Assembly: GCF_014268785.2 (NCBI RefSeq)
Contig: NZ_JABWRD020000002.1
Coordinates: forward strand, 310,001 to 374,000
Source: Pseudomonas shirazensis
Lineage (GTDB): Bacteria; Pseudomonadota; Gammaproteobacteria; Pseudomonadales; Pseudomonadaceae
Direction: 5' to 3'
DNA length: 64,000 nt
Under the pieces are notes generated by a model. That model was given only the letters and a program-made list of their open reading frames with translations. It was not told the origin of the DNA and did no database searches. Positions 62,801-64,000 of this stretch are shown piece after piece (within the stretch, counting starts at the first letter, position 1; the number at the start of each line of letters is the position of its first letter). The position numbers and the translations under genes were made by a program.

Positions 62801-64000
62801 TCACGCGTTCGCGAGGGCAGCTTGCAGGTGCTCGGCCAGAGCATCCCAGGCTATGTTCTGTTGTTCGCCCTGGCCACGCAGGGGTTTGAAACCTACCACT
62901 TGTTGCGCCAGTTCGTCGTCCCCCATGATCAGGGCAAACAACGCCCCGCTCTTGTCGGCCTTCTTGAACTGGCTCTTGAAACTGCCGCCACCGGCGTTGA
63001 CCGCCAGGCGCAGGCCCGGTACCTGGTCACGCAACCGCTCGGACAGGCCCAGACCGGCCAGCTCGGCCTGCTCGCCAAAGGCGCACAGGTAAACGTCGAT
63101 CTGGCGACTGATCGACTCCGGGACCTTGCCCAGGGTGTCCAGCAGCAATATCAACCGCTCGATGCCCATGGCAAAGCCAACGCCAGTAGTCGGCTTGCCG
63201 CCCATCTGCTCGACCAGACCGTCGTAACGACCACCAGCACATACGGTGCCTTGGGCGCCGAGCTTGTCGGTGACCCACTCGAACACGGTCTTGCTGTAGT
63301 AGTCGAGGCCACGCACCAACTTGGTGTTGATCACGAAGGGAATGCCGGCAGCGTTCAGGCGAGCCTTGAGGCCCTCGAAGTGCACACGGGATTCTTCGTC
63401 CAGATAATCTTCCAGCTTCGGCGCGCCGACCAGCACGGCCTGGGTGCCCTGATCCTTGCTGTCGAGAATGCGCAGCGGGTTGCTCTTGAGCCGACGCTGG
63501 CTGTCTTCATCAAGCTGCTCAAGGCGCGCCGAGAGAAACTCGACCAGCGCGTCGCGATAGCGTGCACGGGCTTCGCTGGTGCCAAGGCTATTCAGCTCGA
63601 GCTTGACCGCGTCCTGAATGCCCAACTGGCCCCACAGGCGCCAGGTCAGCATGATCAGCTCGGCATCAATGTCCGGGCCATCCAGGTTAAACACCTCGAC
63701 GCCGATCTGGTGGAACTGGCGATAGCGGCCTTTTTGTGGGCGCTCGTGGCGGAACATCTGCCCGATGTACCAGAGTTTCTGCACTTGGCCGTTGCCGGTG
63801 ATGCCATGCTCGAGCACGGCGCGCACGCAGGCAGCGGTACCCTCGGGACGCAGCGTCAGCGAATCGCCGTTGCGGTCCTCGAAGGTGTACATCTCTTTTT
63901 CGACGATGTCGGTAACTTCACCGATCGAGCGTTTGAACAGCTCGGTGAATTCGACGATCGGCGTGCGGATCTGGCTGTAACCGTAGCCGTCCAGCAGACT
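62801..64000 (-). CDS. hisS: Histidyl-tRNA synthetase (5' end outside window)
   Basis: The minus-strand frame runs from 62801 through to the right edge, about 399 codons of the usual 430 or so, lacking only the first part of the catalytic core. Motif 2 is [17 protein letters not shown] and [20 protein letters not shown], and the signature [15 protein letters not shown] and motif 3 [12 protein letters not shown] follow. The C-terminal anticodon-binding domain is complete. It charges tRNA-His. The ATG at 63892 is internal, not the start. Confidence 0.95.
   Translation of the reverse strand, partial: SLLDGYGYSQIRTPIVEFTELFKRSIGEVTDIVEKEMYTFEDRNGDSLTLRPEGTAACVRAVLEHGITGNGQVQKLWYIGQMFRHERPQKGRYRQFHQIGVEVFNLDGPDIDAELIMLTWRLWGQLGIQDAVKLELNSLGTSEARARYRDALVEFLSARLEQLDEDSQRRLKSNPLRILDSKDQGTQAVLVGAPKLEDYLDEESRVHFEGLKARLNAAGIPFVINTKLVRGLDYYSKTVFEWVTDKLGAQGTVCAGGRYDGLVEQMGGKPTTGVGFAMGIERLILLLDTLGKVPESISRQIDVYLCAFGEQAELAGLGLSERLRDQVPGLRLAVNAGGGSFKSQFKKADKSGALFALIMGDDELAQQVVGFKPLRGQGEQQNIAWDALAEHLQAALANA

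Noticed and set aside
1..64000. tRNA, rRNA, insertion sequence, integrase, attachment site or CRISPR array
   Set aside because: None was seen: no transposase or integrase frames, no regular repeat–spacer pattern and no recognisable structural RNA genes.

Overview
The window is about 64 kb of high-GC chromosomal DNA from a Pseudomonas, most likely of the P. putida / P. fluorescens lineage. The gene content and neighbourhoods fit this: sodB beside a GGDEF/EAL gene and an imelysin cluster, roxSR, a dpp–opdP dipeptide locus, opuC-type transporter, speC, piuC/piuA/piuB, and bamB–der–hisS. The spacers carry typical Pseudomonas GC-rich terminator hairpins and a REP-like palindrome. I see no rRNA, tRNA, insertion sequence, prophage or CRISPR. 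It reads as core or soft-core chromosome with a few small accessory-looking pockets.

Layout. 1–11 kb: a DJ-1/PfpI protein (cut by the left edge), a phospholipase-D-like synthase, a YceI protein, the ornithine-lipid pair olsB–olsA, an ACP-phosphodiesterase-like gene, an ArsR–MFS–xenB cassette with a repeat-rich operator region, a coiled-coil membrane protein, an NAD-dependent epimerase, and argP/argO. 11–20 kb: sodB, a two-transmembrane GGDEF(degenerate)–EAL protein, then an iron-linked cluster (imelysin lipoprotein, di-haem DUF1111 lipoprotein, second imelysin, Tat-exported DUF1513 propeller). 19.6–26.6 kb: an RND efflux pump without its own outer-membrane channel, the redox two-component system roxSR, and a SIMPL-domain periplasmic protein. 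26.9–37.5 kb: a di/oligopeptide uptake locus with three substrate-binding proteins, one OprD-family porin and one DppBCDF core.

37.6–45 kb: a polytopic membrane protein followed by a 24-residue hydrophobic microprotein, an AraC regulator fused to an NTF2-like domain, an amine oxidase / cupin / orphan polyamine-binding-protein group, prfC and an unrecognised 191-residue gene. 45.4–51 kb: an osmoprotectant ABC transporter (permease, binding protein, permease, CBS-containing ATPase) and ornithine decarboxylase speC, whose long leader contains a terminator-like hairpin and a 58-codon frame. 50.7–57.3 kb: the iron locus piuA/piuB/piuC plus a Sel1-repeat protein, with Fur-box-like sites. 57.3–64 kb: an omega-amidase and methionine aminotransferase pair, der, bamB, a YfgM-like TPR protein and hisS (cut by the right edge).

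Recurring themes are iron (imelysin cluster, sodB, piu), nitrogen and polyamines (dpp, argO, speC, polyamine-type binding protein, amine oxidase) and the envelope (ols, bamB, RND, OprD). The least-explained elements are the speC leader, the microprotein with its membrane partner, the unknown gene at 44.5 kb, and several strong palindromes in spacers.
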